The notes: a model not told the origin generated them from the letters alone. 64,000 nt of DNA from Pseudomonadota bacterium (GCA_023412495.1 JAEYNP010000086.1:1-64000), one strand, 5' to 3'; shown: positions 18,278-29,320, counted from the stretch's first letter. Translations and numbers: made by a program.

Positions 18278-18931
18278 ATGAACCTTGTACTGATTTTACT
18301 GATTGTCCTGTTATGGGTCGGCTGGTGCGCGCTGCACAGCCTGCTGATCGGTTCCGGCGTCAGCCGCGCTATCCGGAGACGGATGCCGGGTATAGACCGT
18401 TACTATCGCCTGCTGTATAACGGCCTGGCCCTGCTGACGCTTGTGCCGGTGGCGATCGTCACCGGTCTTGCCGAAGGCCCCGTCGTATTCAGCTGGGAAG
18501 GCTGGGGACATCTCTTCCGTGCATTCCTGCTCGTTTGTGCCTTTCTCCTGTTTTGGGGCGGGGCCCACAAGTACGACATGCGGTATTTTCTCGGGTTCAG
18601 GCAACTCGAGACCGGCCAGACCAGCCTCCTGCTCACCGATGCTCCGAAATTTACGGAGAGAGGGGTGTTCGGCCTGGTTCGACATCCCTGGTACCTCGGC
18701 AGCCTGCTGCTCATCTGGTCCGCCCTGCCCGAATATCAGTTGCCGAAGTTTCTGGTGGCGATCATTTTGTCCTGCTACCTGGTGATCGGCACGCTACTGG
18801 AAGAGCGAAAGATTCTCGCCCGCCACAGTGAGAGCTATATCGCCTATCAACAGCGCGTATCCATGCTTCTTCCCTGGAAATGGTTGAAGAAGAGACTGCG
18901 ACAGTACCCTCTATTCCGCATTCCTGAGTAA
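18278..18931 (+). CDS. NnrU / isoprenylcysteine methyltransferase-like membrane protein
   Basis: This encodes 217 residues from the ATG at 18278. A longer frame upstream is rejected because it runs through the palindromic repeat; the ribosome site is weak. Five or six membrane segments are present. The C-terminal part carries the PEMT/ICMT-like hallmark RHPWYLGSLLLIW and EERKILARHSESYIAYQQRV, which in this superfamily binds S-adenosylmethionine. NnrU-like proteins are sometimes linked to denitrification, but the fold is also found in many uncharacterised methyltransferases. The substrate is unknown. No operon partners. Confidence 0.7.
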   Translation: MNLVLILLIVLLWVGWCALHSLLIGSGVSRAIRRRMPGIDRYYRLLYNGLALLTLVPVAIVTGLAEGPVVFSWEGWGHLFRAFLLVCAFLLFWGGAHKYDMRYFLGFRQLETGQTSLLLTDAPKFTERGVFGLVRHPWYLGSLLLIWSALPEYQLPKFLVAIILSCYLVIGTLLEERKILARHSESYIAYQQRVSMLLPWKWLKKRLRQYPLFRIPE

Positions 18932-19530
18932 TTCGAAAGGAAATCGCGTCTCGAAATCGATATAGCGGGGCGGGTACGAAAAGAACAAGAGCTTTTCTCA
19001 TTCCCTTCATTGTAACTATCAATAGTTACTATCAAATTCTATTTCGATTTCGATACCGATTTCGAATCTATACCGAACTCTGCAAATGAACTTCCATGGT
19101 GCAAAAACACCATGATTCTCCGTTCTTTTTTCCTGACCAGCCGGAGGGTTGGGTGGCGCTGCATAAATTGTCAGGAATTCGTTTGGCGTCCGCGTAGTGC
19201 TACAATGTAAGATAGCGAAACGGTTAAGATAAAATCCTGATGATTATTGAAATCAAATTAAGTGAAAGGAATGATAAAAATTTTGGAGCAGACAAATCAT
19301 CCAAAAATAACGTGAAATTATATACTTTCAAGACTAATGGTGTATACTGTTTAGTGTTCAATTGAGAATGGTTCCTGTTGATTTTCTGAAAATATCGCAG
19401 GTGCATAACCGGTATTGAGCACATAAAGTGAGATAGGAAATTAAATGCCGGGGGCTTGGTTTCCACCGATGCAGGCAGATCGATGAGTCGGTCTTTGGCC
19501 GATCGAGAAGCAGAACAAGGAGGATGTTCC
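18932..19530. other. AT-rich intergenic region upstream of metF
   Basis: About 600 bases without a supportable gene. It holds a perfect GTAACTAT-CA-ATAGTTAC dyad (19012-19029), a run of TTTCGAT repeats around 19041-19065, and a short hairpin GGTG-CAAAAA-CACC (around 19098-19112). It should contain the metF promoter, but I could not pin down -35/-10 boxes or a known riboswitch. Confidence 0.35.
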
Positions 19531-21048
19531 GTGATTCGCAATTTCAATGATGACATTTCAACACCAGAAAAATTCGTTGTCACCCTGGAACTGGTCCCCG
19601 GCCGGGAATCGAGCGGCCGCACCATCGACATGATCACCGGGGTCTCCAGGGAGGCCGCCCAGGATGGCCGGCTGACCGCCGTTTCCATCACCGACAACCC
19701 CGGCGGCAATCCGGCGCTCAGCCCGGATATGCTCGGTCATGAGATCCTCGGCAGCGGCATGGATGTCATCGTCCACTTCACCTGCCGGGACACCAATCGG
19801 GTCGGCATGGAGAGCCGGGCCCTGCAGCTGGCCCGGATGGGAATGAAGAATATCCTGTGCCTCACCGGCGACTACTCGGGCAAGGGCTTCGGCGGCAAGG
19901 GCACCCCCGTCTTCGACTTCGACTCGGTGGTGCTCACCTCGATGTTCAAGGACCTGAACCGCCGGTTGATCAAGACCGGCCACTCGAACATCTTCGTCAC
20001 CGGCTGCGCGGTTTCGCCCTTCAAATATACCGAGGCGGAAGCCTGCATCCAGTACCGGAAACTCGAGCGGAAGATCGAGGCCGGCGCTTCCTTCGCCATC
20101 ACCCAGCTTGGCTATGATATCGACAAGTACGAGGAACTGCTGCTCTTCAAGAAGGAAAAGGGCATCGACATTCCGGCCATCGCCTCCCTCTACCTTCTCG
20201 ACAAGAGATCGGCGAAGCCGATGCATGCCGGACGCGTCCCCGGCGTCGTCGTCACCGAAAAACTCTATAAAAAGGTCATGCAGGAGTGGGAGGACCCGGC
20301 CGAAGGCAAGAAGCAGGCCATCGAGCGCACCGCACGCCTGGGCGTGGTGCTCAAAGGCATCGGCTACAACGGCATCCATATCGGCGGCATTCACGACAGC
20401 TTCGACACGGTGGGCAGAATCCTCGACCGGATGGAGGCCATCGAGCACAACTGGCGGGACTATGTGGAGGAATTCCGCGAAGACGAGCCGGCAAGATTCT
20501 ATGTTTATAAGAAGCGGGAGTCGGCCAGGGAGGCGGCGGAGAAGGAGCGGATCAGGATGAAGATCACCGAAAACTGCCACTACATTTTCCTGAAGACCGC
20601 CCACGATCTGTTTTTCGATAAGGGAGCATCCCTTGCCCCCGTCTACAAGCGGATTTCCAGCCAGCTCGACAAGAGCAAAAAGTCATGGGTGCTGAAGCGG
20701 TTCCTGGAAGACCCCTTCAAGAAGGTCCTGCTCTCCTGCCAGAGCTGCGGCGACTGCGGCATTCAGCATGTGGGTTTTCTCTGTCCGGAATCGGGCTGCC
20801 CCAAGCACACCCGCAACGGCGCCTGCGGCGGCAGCGCGGGCGGCTACTGCGAGGTCAACAAGGACAAGCTCTGCGTCTGGGTGCGGGCCTACGAGCGGAT
20901 GAGGAAGCACGGCGAAACCGACAAACTCACCTGCGAATTCGTCCCGCCGCGGCTGTGGGAGCTGAAGGATACCTCCTCGTGGATCAACTTCCATCTGGAC
21001 CGCGATCATCAGCGGCCGAAGGAAGAGCCCTCTGCCAAGGCCGTATAG
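19531..21048 (+). CDS. metF: Methylene-tetrahydrofolate reductase, MetF fused to MetV-like C-terminal domain
   Basis: This encodes 505 residues; the start is GTG at 19531 with AAGGAGG 7 bases upstream. The N-terminal ~300 residues are the FAD-dependent MetF barrel (FVVTLELVPGRESSG, ITDNPGGNPALSPDMLG, CLTGDYSGKGFGG, FAITQLGYDIDKYEELL). The C-terminal ~150 residues form the Cys-rich domain (about eight Cys from SCQSCGDCG to NKDKLCVWVR) called MTHFR_C or MetV in acetogens, where MetV is a separate iron-sulfur or zinc subunit. The enzyme reduces CH2-H4folate to CH3-H4folate in the Wood-Ljungdahl pathway and in methionine synthesis. The fused form suggests a ferredoxin-coupled, carbon-fixing or acetate-oxidising role. 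Monocistronic, with a strong terminator after it. Confidence 0.93.
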   Translation: MIRNFNDDISTPEKFVVTLELVPGRESSGRTIDMITGVSREAAQDGRLTAVSITDNPGGNPALSPDMLGHEILGSGMDVIVHFTCRDTNRVGMESRALQLARMGMKNILCLTGDYSGKGFGGKGTPVFDFDSVVLTSMFKDLNRRLIKTGHSNIFVTGCAVSPFKYTEAEACIQYRKLERKIEAGASFAITQLGYDIDKYEELLLFKKEKGIDIPAIASLYLLDKRSAKPMHAGRVPGVVVTEKLYKKVMQEWEDPAEGKKQAIERTARLGVVLKGIGYNGIHIGGIHDSFDTVGRILDRMEAIEHNWRDYVEEFREDEPARFYVYKKRESAREAAEKERIRMKITENCHYIFLKTAHDLFFDKGASLAPVYKRISSQLDKSKKSWVLKRFLEDPFKKVLLSCQSCGDCGIQHVGFLCPESGCPKHTRNGACGGSAGGYCEVNKDKLCVWVRAYERMRKHGETDKLTCEFVPPRLWELKDTSSWINFHLDRDHQRPKEEPSAKAV

Positions 21049-21101
21049 CGCGGGTTTGGCGGAGTCAGTAACTGCGGCTTTGCCTTCCTGAATTAAATAA
21101 A

Positions 21102-21144
21102 AATGACTGCCGACCGGGCGATGCCCGGCCGGCAGTCATTTTTT
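21102..21144. terminator. Rho-independent terminator, bidirectional
   Basis: An 18-bp stem (one mismatch) with GAT loop and a run of six T. It lies between convergent metF and the chemoreceptor gene. An A-rich run on the left side makes it usable on both strands. Confidence 0.9.
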
Positions 21145-21195
21145 GTGGCGGTATCCCGCCGAAGATGAACCTAAATGCCGTACTTCGGCCTGCGG

Positions 21196-23352
21196 TTATC
21201 TGAATTTGTAGCTGGAGACCAGCTTATTGAGCGATTTGGCAAGGAAGTCGAGGGAGCCGGCGTTGCTGTTCACCTGGCCGGCGCTTTCATTCATCTTGCT
21301 GCTTGACATGTTCATGTCGGCAATTTCCCGGGCGATCAAGCCGGACACCCTGGAACTTTCCGCGACGTTGTCGTTAACCTCCTGGATCGACACGGAAATT
21401 TGGGCCACGTTCTGCGAGATTTCCTTGGCCGTCACCGACTGCTCCTCCACGGCGGTGGCAATGGTATTGACGATCTCGGAATTCTCGCCGACCACCCGGG
21501 TGATGTTCTCGATGACCGAGACCGTTGCCTTGGTTGTGGTCTGAATCGAGTCGATGCGCTCCTTGATCTGGTCGGTAGCCTGGGCCGTCTGTTTGGCGAG
21601 ATCCTTGATTTCATTGGCGACAACTGCAAATCCCTTGCCGGCGTCGCCCGCTCTCGCTGCCTCGATGGTGGCGTTCAGGGCCAGCAGGTCGACCTGCTGG
21701 GAAATCTCGGTGATCGTTTCCAGGACCGTGGTGATTTCTTTGGCTGCCGTGCCCAGCTGATCGACGCTGACCGAGGCATTGGACGCCTGGGTCACCGCGT
21801 TGTCGGTGATGGACCGGGCTTTTTCCGAGGTCTCGGCGATCTCGTTGATGGTCGAGGTCATCTCCTCGATGGCCGAGGCGACCGCATTGACGTTTGCCGC
21901 CGCCTCTTCCATGGAGGCGGCGACGACGTTCATGTTGGCCGACATCTCCTCGACGGCCGTGGCGGCGGAGGTGGACTTGTCCAGGGTCTCCTTGGCGACG
22001 TTCGACAGGTCGGTCGAGATCTGCGAGAGCGAGCCCGATGAATTGTTGATTTCCACAGATTCCTCTGCGATATAACCGACCATCCCCTGGAGTTTGTCAG
22101 CAAAGGTGTTGAAGGATTTGGCCATATCCCCGATTTCATCCCTACTGCGCACCTTGAGGCGGGCGGTCAGGTCGCCTTCTCCCTCGGCGATATCGCGGAA
22201 AAAGGCGTCGGTTTCGCGGATGGGCCTGGCGATGCGGGTCGCCATGAAGACGATGATCAGCCCGACTGCCAGGATCATGCCCAACACCATGGAGATGATG
22301 ATTGTTTTCTGTCGGCCGACCGTGCTGTCGATACTTTCCCGCTGCCTGGCCATCGCCTTGTCGATGTCGTCCACATAGATGCCGGTGCCGACGATCCAGC
22401 CCCATTCCTTGAACAGCTGGACATAAGTAAGCTTTGGAACCGGCTGCTCTTCCCCCGGCTTCGGCCACAGGTACTCGACGAAGCCATGTCCGTCTCTCAC
22501 GCTGACATCGACCATTTCCCTGAAGAAAGCCTTCCCTTTCCGGTCGCGCGTTTCAGTGAGATCACTGCCGACCATGGACGGCATGATGGGATGCATAACC
22601 ATTTTCAAATCGGTGTCGAGGATGAAGAAGTAATCCTTGTTGTCGGGCCCGAAGCGGAGGTGGGCGATCTGATTTTTTGCCTCTTGTTTGAAGCGGGCCT
22701 CGGCGGTTTCAAGGTAAACCCCGGTGCCCACCACCCAGTTCCAGGGCTTGAACAGCCTGACGAAAGAAAGTTTGGGGACCGGCTTGTCTTCTCCCGGTTT
22801 CGGCCACATGTAGTCGACGAACCCCTGGCCCTCCTTTTCGCACACCTTGACGAACTCGACGAACAGTTTTTTGCCGTTGGGGTCCTTGTATTCGACGAGA
22901 CTGGTGCCGTCCAAGGCCGGCTTCATCGGGTGCATGACCATGTTGGGGACCATGTCGTTGATCCAGAGATAGTTGTCTCCGGCATAACGCATGCTCTTGA
23001 CGATCCTCAGGGCCTGCTGCTTCTTTTCCTCTTCGCTTGGGCCGACCTCGTCGTAAATGGCCTGAATGGACGAAAAGGCCAGGTTGACAACAGATTCCAG
23101 TTCTTTCTCGTAGGCTTTGGCGACTAGTTCGGTGTCATGGGCGGTCCGGTACTGGGTGGCGAGGATCTCGAAGGTATTGCGGACGAGGTCGGTGAGCTTC
23201 TCCTTCTTGTCGTTCAGCATGATGGCATTCATGGTCTCGACACTCTGCCTGCCCTGTTTTTCGATGCTGGAAATGCTGAGGAAAAGAAGCACGATGCCGA
23301 AAACGATGAAGAACGGCAGCGTGGCCGCTAGGATTTTTTTGGTGATGCGCAT
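21196..23352 (-). CDS. Methyl-accepting chemotaxis protein with two Cache domains
   Basis: This encodes 718 residues; GAGGAAG precedes the ATG. TM1 is at 9-27. The periplasmic part has two tandem Cache_2 repeats with nearly identical core sequences ([24 protein letters not shown]...; [29 protein letters not shown]...), each ending in WVVGTGVY or [10 protein letters not shown]2 is around 335-357, then HAMP ([27 protein letters not shown]) and a long signalling coiled coil with the hairpin tip [31 protein letters not shown]. It would sense a small external ligand and control flagellar or pilus motility through CheA. No che genes are nearby. The similarity of the two Cache units suggests internal duplication. 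Confidence 0.95.
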   Translation of the reverse strand: MRITKKILAATLPFFIVFGIVLLFLSISSIEKQGRQSVETMNAIMLNDKKEKLTDLVRNTFEILATQYRTAHDTELVAKAYEKELESVVNLAFSSIQAIYDEVGPSEEEKKQQALRIVKSMRYAGDNYLWINDMVPNMVMHPMKPALDGTSLVEYKDPNGKKLFVEFVKVCEKEGQGFVDYMWPKPGEDKPVPKLSFVRLFKPWNWVVGTGVYLETAEARFKQEAKNQIAHLRFGPDNKDYFFILDTDLKMVMHPIMPSMVGSDLTETRDRKGKAFFREMVDVSVRDGHGFVEYLWPKPGEEQPVPKLTYVQLFKEWGWIVGTGIYVDDIDKAMARQRESIDSTVGRQKTIIISMVLGMILAVGLIIVFMATRIARPIRETDAFFRDIAEGEGDLTARLKVRSRDEIGDMAKSFNTFADKLQGMVGYIAEESVEINNSSGSLSQISTDLSNVAKETLDKSTSAATAVEEMSANMNVVAASMEEAAANVNAVASAIEEMTSTINEIAETSEKARSITDNAVTQASNASVSVDQLGTAAKEITTVLETITEISQQVDLLALNATIEAARAGDAGKGFAVVANEIKDLAKQTAQATDQIKERIDSIQTTTKATVSVIENITRVVGENSEIVNTIATAVEEQSVTAKEISQNVAQISVSIQEVNDNVAESSRVSGLIAREIADMNMSSSKMNESAGQVNSNAGSLDFLAKSLNKLVSSYKFR

Positions 23353-23741
23353 AGTTCACTTCCTCGTTTGAGTATTGCACCCCCAGTAGGGGAGGTGGCA
23401 TTGCCAGCCGAGATAATATCCGTCGGACCGGCGGAGCAGGGTGATGATTTCAAAAAGATCCCCTACTTCCGATTCCAGCACAAAAATGGTGAATTATCAA
23501 GGCGGAGTTCCGGAAAATTACGAAAGCGAACGAAAAGCGAGAGCGCCGGAAAATCGCGGCGAACTCGTCTCAAACCTTCAGCGCACCGGATGATCAGAAA
23601 AATCCTCGACGCCGATATATCGAATAGGTTTTTCCCAAAGACCTTTCCGGGTCTGCGGACTTTTCCCGCTGAACTAGCATGTATATTGTTAGGTAAAGTT
23701 CCGGCATCGCCTTGCCCGACAATCTCGTTTCCCGGCCAATC
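23353..23741. other. Divergent intergenic region, nothing firm
   Basis: Spacer between the divergent chemoreceptor and DUF748 genes. It contains no credible open frame and no clear sigma-28 or sigma-70 promoter. Confidence 0.3.
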
Positions 23742-26700
23742 ATGAACACGAATATATTTACATCTTTTTTCAAGGACCTGTGGCGAAACCGACTGTCAAG
23801 GTATTCCCTGCTGATTGGCCTGCTCGGCCTGATACTGTTTCTCGCGTTGCCGGTCGGTTCGAAATACTTTCTCAGGCAGTGGCTGCTCAACAACGGCGCC
23901 GATACGGCGACGATCGGCAAAATCAGGATCAATCCCTTCACCGGCAGTTTTTCCCTGGGGGATGTCAGCGTGACCCGCGATGGCCAGACCGTGTTTTCCA
24001 ACTCCACCGTCGAGGTCGATCTCGGGCTGCGGGCACTGTTCGACAGGGAGGCCCTGCTCCAGAAGGCAACTCTGACCGATACCGTTGTCGAAATCGAGCG
24101 CTACGACGACGGCACGCTGCGCGTCGGCTCCTACCGCACCAGTCCCCAAGATGAGCAGCCGGTCGGCAGGGATGATGTGCCCTGGGTGTTCAGGGCCAAG
24201 GAGGTGGGTTTTTCCGATGTGCTCATCCGCTATCTAGGTAGTGGATACCACCTCAACCTTTTCATCGAGGAGGGGACGGCGCAAAGGTTCACCACCGATC
24301 CGCAGGGAAGGACGGGCAGCCTGGACATTGAGGGAACATTGAACGAGGCGCCGCTGGCCCTCCACCTGTCCGTCCTGAAGGTCAATCCCGATCTGCATCT
24401 GGAGGGGCGGCTCGACTGTTCCGGCTTTCCGCTCTCCGACCTGAGGGGGGTGTTCGGGGGCCAGCTGACGGAACTCTCGGGCAGTCTCAGGGCGGAAACC
24501 GAATTCGCAATAAAATACGGCGAGGCGGGTCTGACCACCACCTTTAGGGGGAAAATAGGCTTGGTCGATATCGATGTCGGCGGAAACGGCTGGACGGGAA
24601 CTGGCGAACTCGCCCTCGACGGCGGGCTGGGGTATGCCTCGACGGAGCCGTCGGGGCCGCGGGTCGCCGTCGACGGCCTGCTCATCGCCCGGCCGGTCTC
24701 CTTCGCGATGCCGGAGAAGCAGCTGCACCTCGACCGAACGGAAGCGACCCATAAGGGGCAGACCTCGATAGTTCTCGGCGATGCGGTGAGCGTCCAATCG
24801 GATGCGGAATTTTCTGTGGCCGGGGCAGATTTCCGGCTGGCCGAGACCGCCGTCACCGGTTCCGGGACCTGGAGCGGCACGGTGGAACTCGATTCCGGGA
24901 AAAACGAGGAGCCGCTGCGGCTCGAGACTGACGGTGGACTGGAGTTGCAGGAACTGTTGCTGTCGATGCCGGGAACGGTCGAGCTGAAAGGAGAGCGCCT
25001 CACGATAAAGGGCCGCACCAAGGTCGTTGCCGGCGATGCAGTCACCGTCCACTCGGACGCGGAAATTTCTCTGGCCGGGGCAGATGTCAGGCTGGCCGAG
25101 ACCGCCGTCACTGCCGGTCTCGGGACCTGGAGCGGCACGGTGGAGCTCGATTCCGGGAAAAACGAGGAGCCGCTGCGGCTTAAGACCGACGGTGGACTGG
25201 AGTTGCAGGAACTGTTGCTGGCGATGCCGGGCACGGTCGAGCTGAATGGGAAGCGGTTGACGACGAAAGGCACGACCAGCGTCATTGCCGGCGACGCCCT
25301 CAAAACGGGATTTTCGGGGAATATCGGGTTGACGGCGGCCAGTATGCGCACCGGGTCGCTGTCCGTAGAAGGGGAAGAATTTGCCTGGCAGGGCGATGTT
25401 GCCTATGCCGCTTCCCCCCAGACCCTGTCGCTTGCGGGCACGGCGGAGGCAGGACGGCCTGTGGTCACCCTGCCCGCAAGCGACCTGCAGGTGGCTGCGA
25501 ATACCCTGTCCCTCGATGCCGATGCCGCCCTTGATTTCGGTGAGGGACCGATCTACACGGGGACCTCGGGTATGACGGCTGCCGGCATCCGCGTCGCCCG
25601 CGGCGAAAGTATCCTGGCGGAAATCGGCAGGGGCGCCGTCGACCGTTTCGCCGGCGATAACGGCACCTTGTCTGTTGACGCCATAACGGCCGAGGCCGTG
25701 GAACTGCCCCGGTCGGAGGTCCTGCCGGTGCGGGTGACGTTTGACCGGGGCGGCCTGCGCGGAGCGACGGCCGATAAGAGCCTGGCGAACATCGACTTTC
25801 TCGAGCTGACGGTGCAAAACCCGTCGGTGGCGGATGAAGGGGGGGAGATAATCGCGGCGGCTGCCGCCCTGGCTTTAGCCAACGGCAGTGTTCAAGATCT
25901 GGGGGCCGTCGAGGCAGAAAACCTTCGACTCGATAGCGGCGCCTTTCTTAACGGCCTCGGAGGAAACCCCCAGCAGCCGCTGGCGACGGTCGCCGAGGCG
26001 AGAGGTTTCCCGTTCTCCTGGTCGGAATCCGAGGGGACGCGGATAGGAGAGCTGCGGGCCGACAACCTTGTCGTAAGGTATCAGAAGAGCCAGGAATCAC
26101 AAGTTCCGCCGTCGGAAAAGGAGCCGGATGACGGGAAAAGCGAACCCATCCCGCTGCGGATCGGGTCAATGTCTGTCAGCGGCGACAGTGCCCTGCACTA
26201 TCACGATCCTACGCTCGATCCTTCGTTTCAGACCACTGTCGCGGTCAGCTCCCTGAACCTGTCGGACATCGATCTGAACAATCCCGAGGAGTCGATGTCC
26301 TTCACGCTCGAAGCGATGGTCGACAAATACGCTCCCCTGTCGCTCAGCGGCAGCATGGCGCCGCTCGCGTCGCCCTTCCGCCTGAAACTGGACGGGAACC
26401 TGCAGAACTATTCCCTCCACAGCCTCTCCCCCTATGCCGTCCAAGCCGTCGGCATCGCGCTGCAAAGCGGCCAGCTGGATCTGACGACCGATTTGAGTGT
26501 GACCGGTGAGCAGCTGAGTTCCGACAACCGCTTGAAGATAAAGAACATCGAAATCTCCAGGAGGAATGCCGAGCGAGCCCGGAGCCTCGAGGCGGGCCTG
26601 CCCGTGCCGCTCGAGATGGCCATCGACATGCTGAGCGACCGGCAGGGCGTGATCACGGTGACCGTGCCGATCCACGGCACAATCTCGGACCTGCAGGTCG

Positions 26701-27191
26701 GCATCCAGGGTGTGGTCGTCACCGCCCTGAACAAGGCTATCTCCCAGGGAATCGTTCCCGCCCTGGCCTATACCGCCCTGGGACCGACCGGGGCGCTGGT
26801 CTACCTGGGCATGAAGATAGGCGGCGCCCTCCTCGATACGGATTTGCCTTCGCTGCAATTCGCCCCGGACAGGTCCGACCTGTCGGCCGGCCAGCGGACG
26901 ATACTCGACAAGGTCGGCCAGAGCCTGCAGCAGAAAATGCAGGACGGGAGCACGACCTACAGCATCTGCCCGCAGGTGGTTCCGGGAGAGACCGCGGGCG
27001 GAGGAGGCGTATCGGCCCTTACGGATGAGGAGCGGCGCAAGGAGCTGTATCGCCTGGGCGAGCAGCGGGCGCAAGCGGTCAAGCAATATCTGGTGCAGAA
27101 TTTCAACCTGGACCCGGATCGATTGTTCATCTGCAACCCCACGCTGAACTACGGCGAATCGGCGCGGGGAACCGTCGATTTCAGAAAGTGA
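23742..27191 (+). CDS. AsmA/DUF748-family giant envelope protein with OmpA-like C-terminus
   Basis: This encodes 1149 residues from the ATG at 23742 (a TTG 30 bases earlier is possible; neither has a strong ribosome site). One N-terminal TM (YSLLIGLLGLILFLALPVG) anchors a large periplasmic beta-rich body typical of AsmA-like proteins of the DUF748 family. These are thought to span the periplasm and help move lipids to the outer membrane. The C-terminal ~110 residues (LQFAPDRSDLSAGQRTILDKVGQSLQQ...RAQAVKQYLVQNFNLDPDRLF) resemble an OmpA-like peptidoglycan-binding fold. The central body contains a near-identical 85-residue tandem repeat. The next genes (kdsB-waaA) are convergent LPS genes, consistent with an envelope role. 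Confidence 0.85.
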   Translation: MNTNIFTSFFKDLWRNRLSRYSLLIGLLGLILFLALPVGSKYFLRQWLLNNGADTATIGKIRINPFTGSFSLGDVSVTRDGQTVFSNSTVEVDLGLRALFDREALLQKATLTDTVVEIERYDDGTLRVGSYRTSPQDEQPVGRDDVPWVFRAKEVGFSDVLIRYLGSGYHLNLFIEEGTAQRFTTDPQGRTGSLDIEGTLNEAPLALHLSVLKVNPDLHLEGRLDCSGFPLSDLRGVFGGQLTELSGSLRAETEFAIKYGEAGLTTTFRGKIGLVDIDVGGNGWTGTGELALDGGLGYASTEPSGPRVAVDGLLIARPVSFAMPEKQLHLDRTEATHKGQTSIVLGDAVSVQSDAEFSVAGADFRLAETAVTGSGTWSGTVELDSGKNEEPLRLETDGGLELQELLLSMPGTVELKGERLTIKGRTKVVAGDAVTVHSDAEISLAGADVRLAETAVTAGLGTWSGTVELDSGKNEEPLRLKTDGGLELQELLLAMPGTVELNGKRLTTKGTTSVIAGDALKTGFSGNIGLTAASMRTGSLSVEGEEFAWQGDVAYAASPQTLSLAGTAEAGRPVVTLPASDLQVAANTLSLDADAALDFGEGPIYTGTSGMTAAGIRVARGESILAEIGRGAVDRFAGDNGTLSVDAITAEAVELPRSEVLPVRVTFDRGGLRGATADKSLANIDFLELTVQNPSVADEGGEIIAAAAALALANGSVQDLGAVEAENLRLDSGAFLNGLGGNPQQPLATVAEARGFPFSWSESEGTRIGELRADNLVVRYQKSQESQVPPSEKEPDDGKSEPIPLRIGSMSVSGDSALHYHDPTLDPSFQTTVAVSSLNLSDIDLNNPEESMSFTLEAMVDKYAPLSLSGSMAPLASPFRLKLDGNLQNYSLHSLSPYAVQAVGIALQSGQLDLTTDLSVTGEQLSSDNRLKIKNIEISRRNAERARSLEAGLPVPLEMAIDMLSDRQGVITVTVPIHGTISDLQVGIQGVVVTALNKAISQGIVPALAYTALGPTGALVYLGMKIGGALLDTDLPSLQFAPDRSDLSAGQRTILDKVGQSLQQKMQDGSTTYSICPQVVPGETAGGGGVSALTDEERRKELYRLGEQRAQAVKQYLVQNFNLDPDRLFICNPTLNYGESARGTVDFRK
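24763..25272 (+). repeat. In-frame 255-bp tandem duplication inside the DUF748 gene
   Basis: Two 85-codon units are almost identical at protein and DNA level. For example, the block LAETAVT...GTWSGTVELDSGKNEEPLRL...TDGGLELQELLL occurs in both, with its CCGAGACCGCC segment at 24841 and again at 25096. A third, degenerate start (TSVIAGDALKTGFSGN) follows. Confidence 0.85.
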
Positions 27192-27232
27192 CGAAAAGTC
27201 GGGAGCTTGAGAGGCAACGCTGCCGATTTCGG

Positions 27233-27976
27233 TCAGGGCGAGAGCTGCTGCAGGATGAGCTCGAGGTCTTCCGGGCGGTCGACGCCGAAGCCCAGGTAGT
27301 CGGTCATCTGCACGTAGATCGGGATCCCGGCTTCCAGAAAACGCAGCTGTTCCAGCTTCTCGATGGTTTCGAGGGGGCTCGGGGGCAGGGCGGTGAAGGC
27401 CTTCAGGACGGAAATGCGATAGGCATAGATGCCGACATGCAGCAGATAGTCAGTGTCGCCCTGCTCGATGTCGCGGATGTAGGGGATCTTGGATCGGGAG
27501 AAGTAGAGGGCGAAACCCTTCTCGGAGCGGACGACCTTCACCCGGTCGGGGTTTTCGGCCTGCTTGGCGTCGATGATCCGGGCCAAGGTGGTCACCCGGA
27601 TCTCCGGGGCAGCAAATGGCTCGACCAGCTTCTTCAGCATCTCCGGATCAAGCGCCGGTTCGTCCCCCTGGATATTGACGACCACCGCATCGTCTTCCAG
27701 GCCGAGGGTCCGAACCGCTTCCATGATCCGGTCGGAGCCGCTCGGGTGGTCGGGGTCGGTCATCACCACCGGGACGTCGAGGGAGACCGCCGCATCGTAG
27801 ATCCGCTGGTCGTCGGTGGCCAGCCAGACCTTCTTCAGGAGCGGACAGGCAACAGCCCGTTCGTAGACCCGGTAGAACATCGGCCTGCCGAGGATGTCGG
27901 CGAGTGGTTTGCCGGGAAAGCGGTGGGATTTGTAGCGGGCCGGGATGATGCCGTAACAGACCGGGAATGCACTCAT
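27233..27976 (-). CDS. kdsB: 3-deoxy-manno-octulosonate cytidylyltransferase (CMP-Kdo synthetase)
   Basis: This encodes 247 residues and activates Kdo with CTP for lipid A-core assembly. The start at 27976 ([30 protein letters not shown]) is chosen because it gives the family N-terminus and overlaps the waaA stop by ATGA; a longer frame upstream adds a Pro/Arg-rich tail without similarity. Motifs IPARYxSxRFPGKPL, DDx[17 protein letters not shown] and VGIYAYR are all present. It is translationally coupled to waaA, so consecutive Kdo activation and transfer steps are made together. Confidence 0.96.
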   Translation of the reverse strand: MSAFPVCYGIIPARYKSHRFPGKPLADILGRPMFYRVYERAVACPLLKKVWLATDDQRIYDAAVSLDVPVVMTDPDHPSGSDRIMEAVRTLGLEDDAVVVNIQGDEPALDPEMLKKLVEPFAAPEIRVTTLARIIDAKQAENPDRVKVVRSEKGFALYFSRSKIPYIRDIEQGDTDYLLHVGIYAYRISVLKAFTALPPSPLETIEKLEQLRFLEAGIPIYVQMTDYLGFGVDRPEDLELILQQLSP

Positions 27977-29271
27977 GTTTTCTCTTGCTCTTGGCGGTCG
28001 AGGAGTTGGAGTTTGTTGATTATCTGCCGGCATACCATCTCCGTGCCGCCCTTCTTCGGGGCAAAGAAGGTACGGACCCGATCGAGCACCTCGCCCCTCG
28101 AACAGGGCAGATCGATCCCGGCAAGCAGGGCCTTCGTCATTTCCCGCTCATCGGCCACTTCCTGGACGAGACCCACGTCGACGATGTCCCTGCCCACCCA
28201 GGCGAAGTTCTTCCAGTATGGCCCGATGATCGGTTTGAGCCCGAATACTAACGGCTCGAGAAAATTCTGGCCACCCAATTCGAGGAGACTGCCGCCGACG
28301 AAGGCGGCGGTGGCGAGTGCGTAGGCCCCTGCCAGCTCTCCGAAGACGTCCCAGACGATGACCGTGCCGGGCCGGCTCCGTCCGCTCGCCTCCGAGCGTT
28401 TGACAGCCGGGATGCCCACCCCCTGTAGCAGGGCGAGCCAGTGGTCGGCCCGTTCGATGTGCTTCGGGAAGAGGCCGATGATGACGTCCGGCCTGGCCGA
28501 GAGGGTCGCCGATACAGCCTTCAGGACCTTTTCCTCTTCCTCCCGCCTGATCGAGCCGAGCAGCACGAAGGGGGCGGAATCGGCAAGCAGCCCGGCAACG
28601 GGCGATGGGGCGGGAGGCACGGCCTGCGGCTCTATCCGGTCGAACTTGATGTTGTTCATCAGGCTAACCTTTTCCGGACCCACGACCCGGCCGAACCGGT
28701 CGCCGTCCTGCGGGCTGATCGCCCACACCCTCTCCGGCCCATAGGCATGGAAAAAGCGGGAAAAATGACGGTAGGATCTGAAGCTTTTCTCGGACATCCG
28801 GCCGTTGACGAGAAAGACCGGGACCCCGCGGCGTTGGGCGGTGACCAGAAATCCCGGCCACAGTTCCGTTTCGACGATGACCGTAAGCCGTGGCGCAAAG
28901 CGGGCAAAGGCCTGTTCCATTATTCGCGGGGCATCGAAGGGGAAATAGGAGACGGTGAAATCGAGGCAGCCGTCCGCATGAAACCGGCCGCACCCCTTCA
29001 GCAAGCTGTCGATGCCCTGTTTGGTGCCGGAGGTGGCGAGCACCCGCAGTTTCCCCTGCGCTTCCGCAGCGAGCCTTTCCAGGACCATGCAGCTCAGCAG
29101 CGACTCCCCGCCGGAAGCCGCCTGAATCCAGATATCGAAGGGTCCCGCCGGCGTCTCCCGCAGGATCCGCTGCTCCCAGCCGAGCGAGACTCTCGGAGAG
29201 CGTCTGAGAAAAGGCAGCGCCACGGACCAGGCGAGGGAATAGAAAGGAAGAGTGAGCTTCAGCAAAGGCAA
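27973..29271 (-). CDS. waaA: 3-deoxy-D-manno-octulosonic acid transferase (Kdo transferase)
   Basis: The minimum span from a TTG at 29271 gives 432 residues. A GT-B glycosyltransferase adds Kdo from CMP-Kdo to lipid IVA at the inner membrane. Family features are an N-terminal anchor ([16 protein letters not shown]), [49 protein letters not shown], and [14 protein letters not shown]; the C-terminal [16 protein letters not shown] is also conserved. The start is uncertain. The frame stays open upstream but has no ATG or GTG with a ribosome site, and beyond 29350 it enters the transposon, so insertion may have altered the original 5' end. The stop overlaps kdsB. Confidence 0.9.
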   Translation of the reverse strand: MPLLKLTLPFYSLAWSVALPFLRRSPRVSLGWEQRILRETPAGPFDIWIQAASGGESLLSCMVLERLAAEAQGKLRVLATSGTKQGIDSLLKGCGRFHADGCLDFTVSYFPFDAPRIMEQAFARFAPRLTVIVETELWPGFLVTAQRRGVPVFLVNGRMSEKSFRSYRHFSRFFHAYGPERVWAISPQDGDRFGRVVGPEKVSLMNNIKFDRIEPQAVPPAPSPVAGLLADSAPFVLLGSIRREEEEKVLKAVSATLSARPDVIIGLFPKHIERADHWLALLQGVGIPAVKRSEASGRSRPGTVIVWDVFGELAGAYALATAAFVGGSLLELGGQNFLEPLVFGLKPIIGPYWKNFAWVGRDIVDVGLVQEVADEREMTKALLAGIDLPCSRGEVLDRVRTFFAPKKGGTEMVCRQIINKLQLLDRQEQEKT

Positions 29272-29320
29272 GGCCAGGGGAAAGATCAGTGTTTCAGGGA
29301 CAAAGCGTATCGTTGCGGCG

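Noticed and set aside
18932..19530. A known riboswitch upstream of metF
   Set aside because: No cobalamin box or SAM-type core could be recognised, only short dyads and repeats.
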